From Halichondria panicea (lineage: Eukaryota > Porifera > Demospongiae > Suberitida > Halichondriidae), in the NCBI RefSeq assembly GCF_963675165.1, contig NC_087384.1, positions 4,953,182-5,017,181 on the forward strand: a stretch of 64,000 bases of DNA. The letters run 5' to 3'. Below, in pieces: positions 62,625 to 64,000 of the stretch (position 1 is its first letter; every line of letters starts with the position of its first letter). Position numbers and translations under genes: made by a program. Below the pieces are notes generated by a model. That model was not told where the DNA came from and did no database searches. It worked only from the letters and a program-made list of their open reading frames with translations.

Positions 62625-63309
62625 GACACTGCACTATAGCTAGACTATTCCAATTCATAGTTTTTTTTTTATTATTATTATTATACAATGTGATCACAAG
62701 AAATTATTCCTCACTTCCCCATAGACATAGTAGTACAGTGTAGACATTTATTCTTTTAGCAAATAGAAACTTATCTTATAAAGACTGGTTTATTGTCACC
62801 CTTTGTGAGTGAATAAAATTATGTTCGAATCAGTTTATATCAACGTGCTCAGAGTGCATATACACACTGTGTGTGTATGTATTTTAAGGTGTTCACAACA
62901 TTAATTGATAATTCAGCGCTACAATTTGTATTAAACAATGTATATATTTACCGTAACTACATGAGCTCGTGTAGGCCACATCAATTTAATTAAGGAAGTC
63001 CATCCTTTTTGGGGCAGGATTTACCTATAAAGCAATATCCGCAGCAAAATAATTTGGTCCTCAAAAGTTGAAAAATTGGGCTTAAGGTATATTGCAATGT
63101 CTTTAGAAAGACTGGCACCAGCATTATAATGTACTATAATTATTATAGTCATATGAGACGCATGCAATAATCTGTGTTGTCACGAGACTCAATTCTGACT
63201 AAGATCTCAAGTACATGAATGAATTAAGACTCAATAAATTAAATCTTACAAAAATAAAAATGAAAACACAACAGAGATCGATCTAGTGACAGTTTTGTAC
63301 CTGAGAGAA
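62625..63309. other. Convergent intergenic region, MTMR / RING gene
   Basis: AT-rich, with an AATAAA at 62812 that would suit the MTMR transcript. No exon was recognised. Confidence 0.5.
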
Positions 63310-63795
63310 TCACACTTTAAATGCATGGACTACTCTAACAACGTACTGCCTACACACTGGACACTCTGCCAGCTGACGGCCACAGCGAACACAAGTGAGC
63401 ATGTGACCACAGTCTAATAGCACACAGTCCACGGGAGCGTCCATACACACCTTACATAGGAAATCACTCTCGGCATCTGGAAGGAGGAAATAAAGGAGGA
63501 AATGAAGCTGCCATGCTGGACACAATGAAAGGGATGGCAATACAATCTTGGTCACATGACACTACTTGTACACGTATACGAGCCACGTACGTGATTATGT
63601 ATCACATAATAGCTTGCAATTACAACATCCTAGGTAACGTAATTTAGCTACAGGCATGTGACACACATTCCATACATGTAATGCAACCTGTATACATGAT
63701 GTGCAAGTGTATACAATGTACAATGTACCTGTGCATGTATGTGAGAAGTATACACTCACCAGTATCTCCAGCCTCTGTAATCTTGGCCTCCATTT
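63310..63795 (-). CDS. RING-finger E3 ligase, RNF34/RFFL type (partial)
   Basis: Two 3'-terminal exons on the minus strand, 63795-63760 and 63476-63310, join in frame. The last exon encodes [22 protein letters not shown] followed by the rest of a C3HC4 RING ([17 protein letters not shown]) and ends VVHAFKV. This closely follows the C-terminal RING of RNF34 and RFFL (rififylin), E3 ubiquitin ligases with an N-terminal FYVE-like finger that act on endosomes and on p53 or caspase pathways. The upstream exons lie beyond the right edge of the window, so the N terminus cannot be checked. Confidence 0.88.
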
Positions 63796-64000
63796 CTAGA
63801 GAGAAAAGAAGCACACAATAGTTCATTATGCACTACTGTACAATAACAATGGGCATTGAGGTTACTAGGATGCGTTTAACAACACACATCAGTACCACAT
63901 CAATACACATGATCGCTCATTGGCTTCTGAAAAGAACAATTCACATGCTAATCTAAATAGCTACAAGGCATATTAACATGTACAATGAATGAATATATCC

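Overview
The window is eukaryotic and almost certainly from an early-branching animal; I infer a demosponge, although the sequence does not name the species. Reasons: metazoan-type genes (syntaxin, PEF calpain, IFT22, VPS29, MTMR3/4 with FYVE, a TRAF-like protein, RNF34/RFFL), many short introns, AT-rich DNA with frequent ACATGTACATGTA runs, long CA/GT microsatellites, and introns full of short terminal-inverted-repeat (TIR) elements. No bacterial operons, CRISPR arrays or rRNA genes were seen.

Layout. 1-8.96 kb is repeat territory: a tandem array with a period of about 0.71-0.82 kb (441-6766), interrupted by a 1.09 kb TIR element and ended by a 2 kb fold-back element. 9.0-12.6 kb (+) holds an EF-hand/WD40 protein of the WDR49/WDR64 type. 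13.3-23.6 kb (-) holds two head-to-tail syntaxin genes of 306 and 313 aa. 23.9-32.5 kb and 35.4-43.7 kb (+) hold two paralogous 16-exon calpains of 679 and 681 aa. Between them lies a decayed 3' fragment of IFT22, whose intact copy is at 44.3-46.2 kb (-). The whole arrangement looks like one tandem duplication of about 11 kb whose breakpoint fell inside IFT22. 46.6-49.2 kb (+) is a Kelch-repeat gene, divergent from IFT22. 49.9-52.1 kb (-) is VPS29, divergent from an MTMR3/4-type phosphoinositide phosphatase (52.5-62.6 kb, +) whose 2.9 kb penultimate intron carries a nested antisense gene encoding a death domain plus a TRAF-like region. The window ends in the 3' part of an RNF34/RFFL-type RING gene (-).

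Functional themes. Several genes act in membrane traffic (two syntaxins, VPS29/retromer, MTMR3/4 on endosomal PI3P). IFT22 and probably the WD40/EF-hand protein are ciliary. The calpains are calcium proteases. There is no operon logic. The neighbours are independent genes that share short divergent promoters: syntaxin/calpain, IFT22/Kelch and VPS29/MTMR.

Exon models were built by hand. Every multi-exon CDS listed as complete is in frame from ATG to stop with GT-AG introns, except one GC-AG intron. The most distinctive non-genic signal is a dispersed TIR family with TAGCCTCG...CGAGGCTA ends. Four of its members are flanked by perfect 9-bp target duplications.
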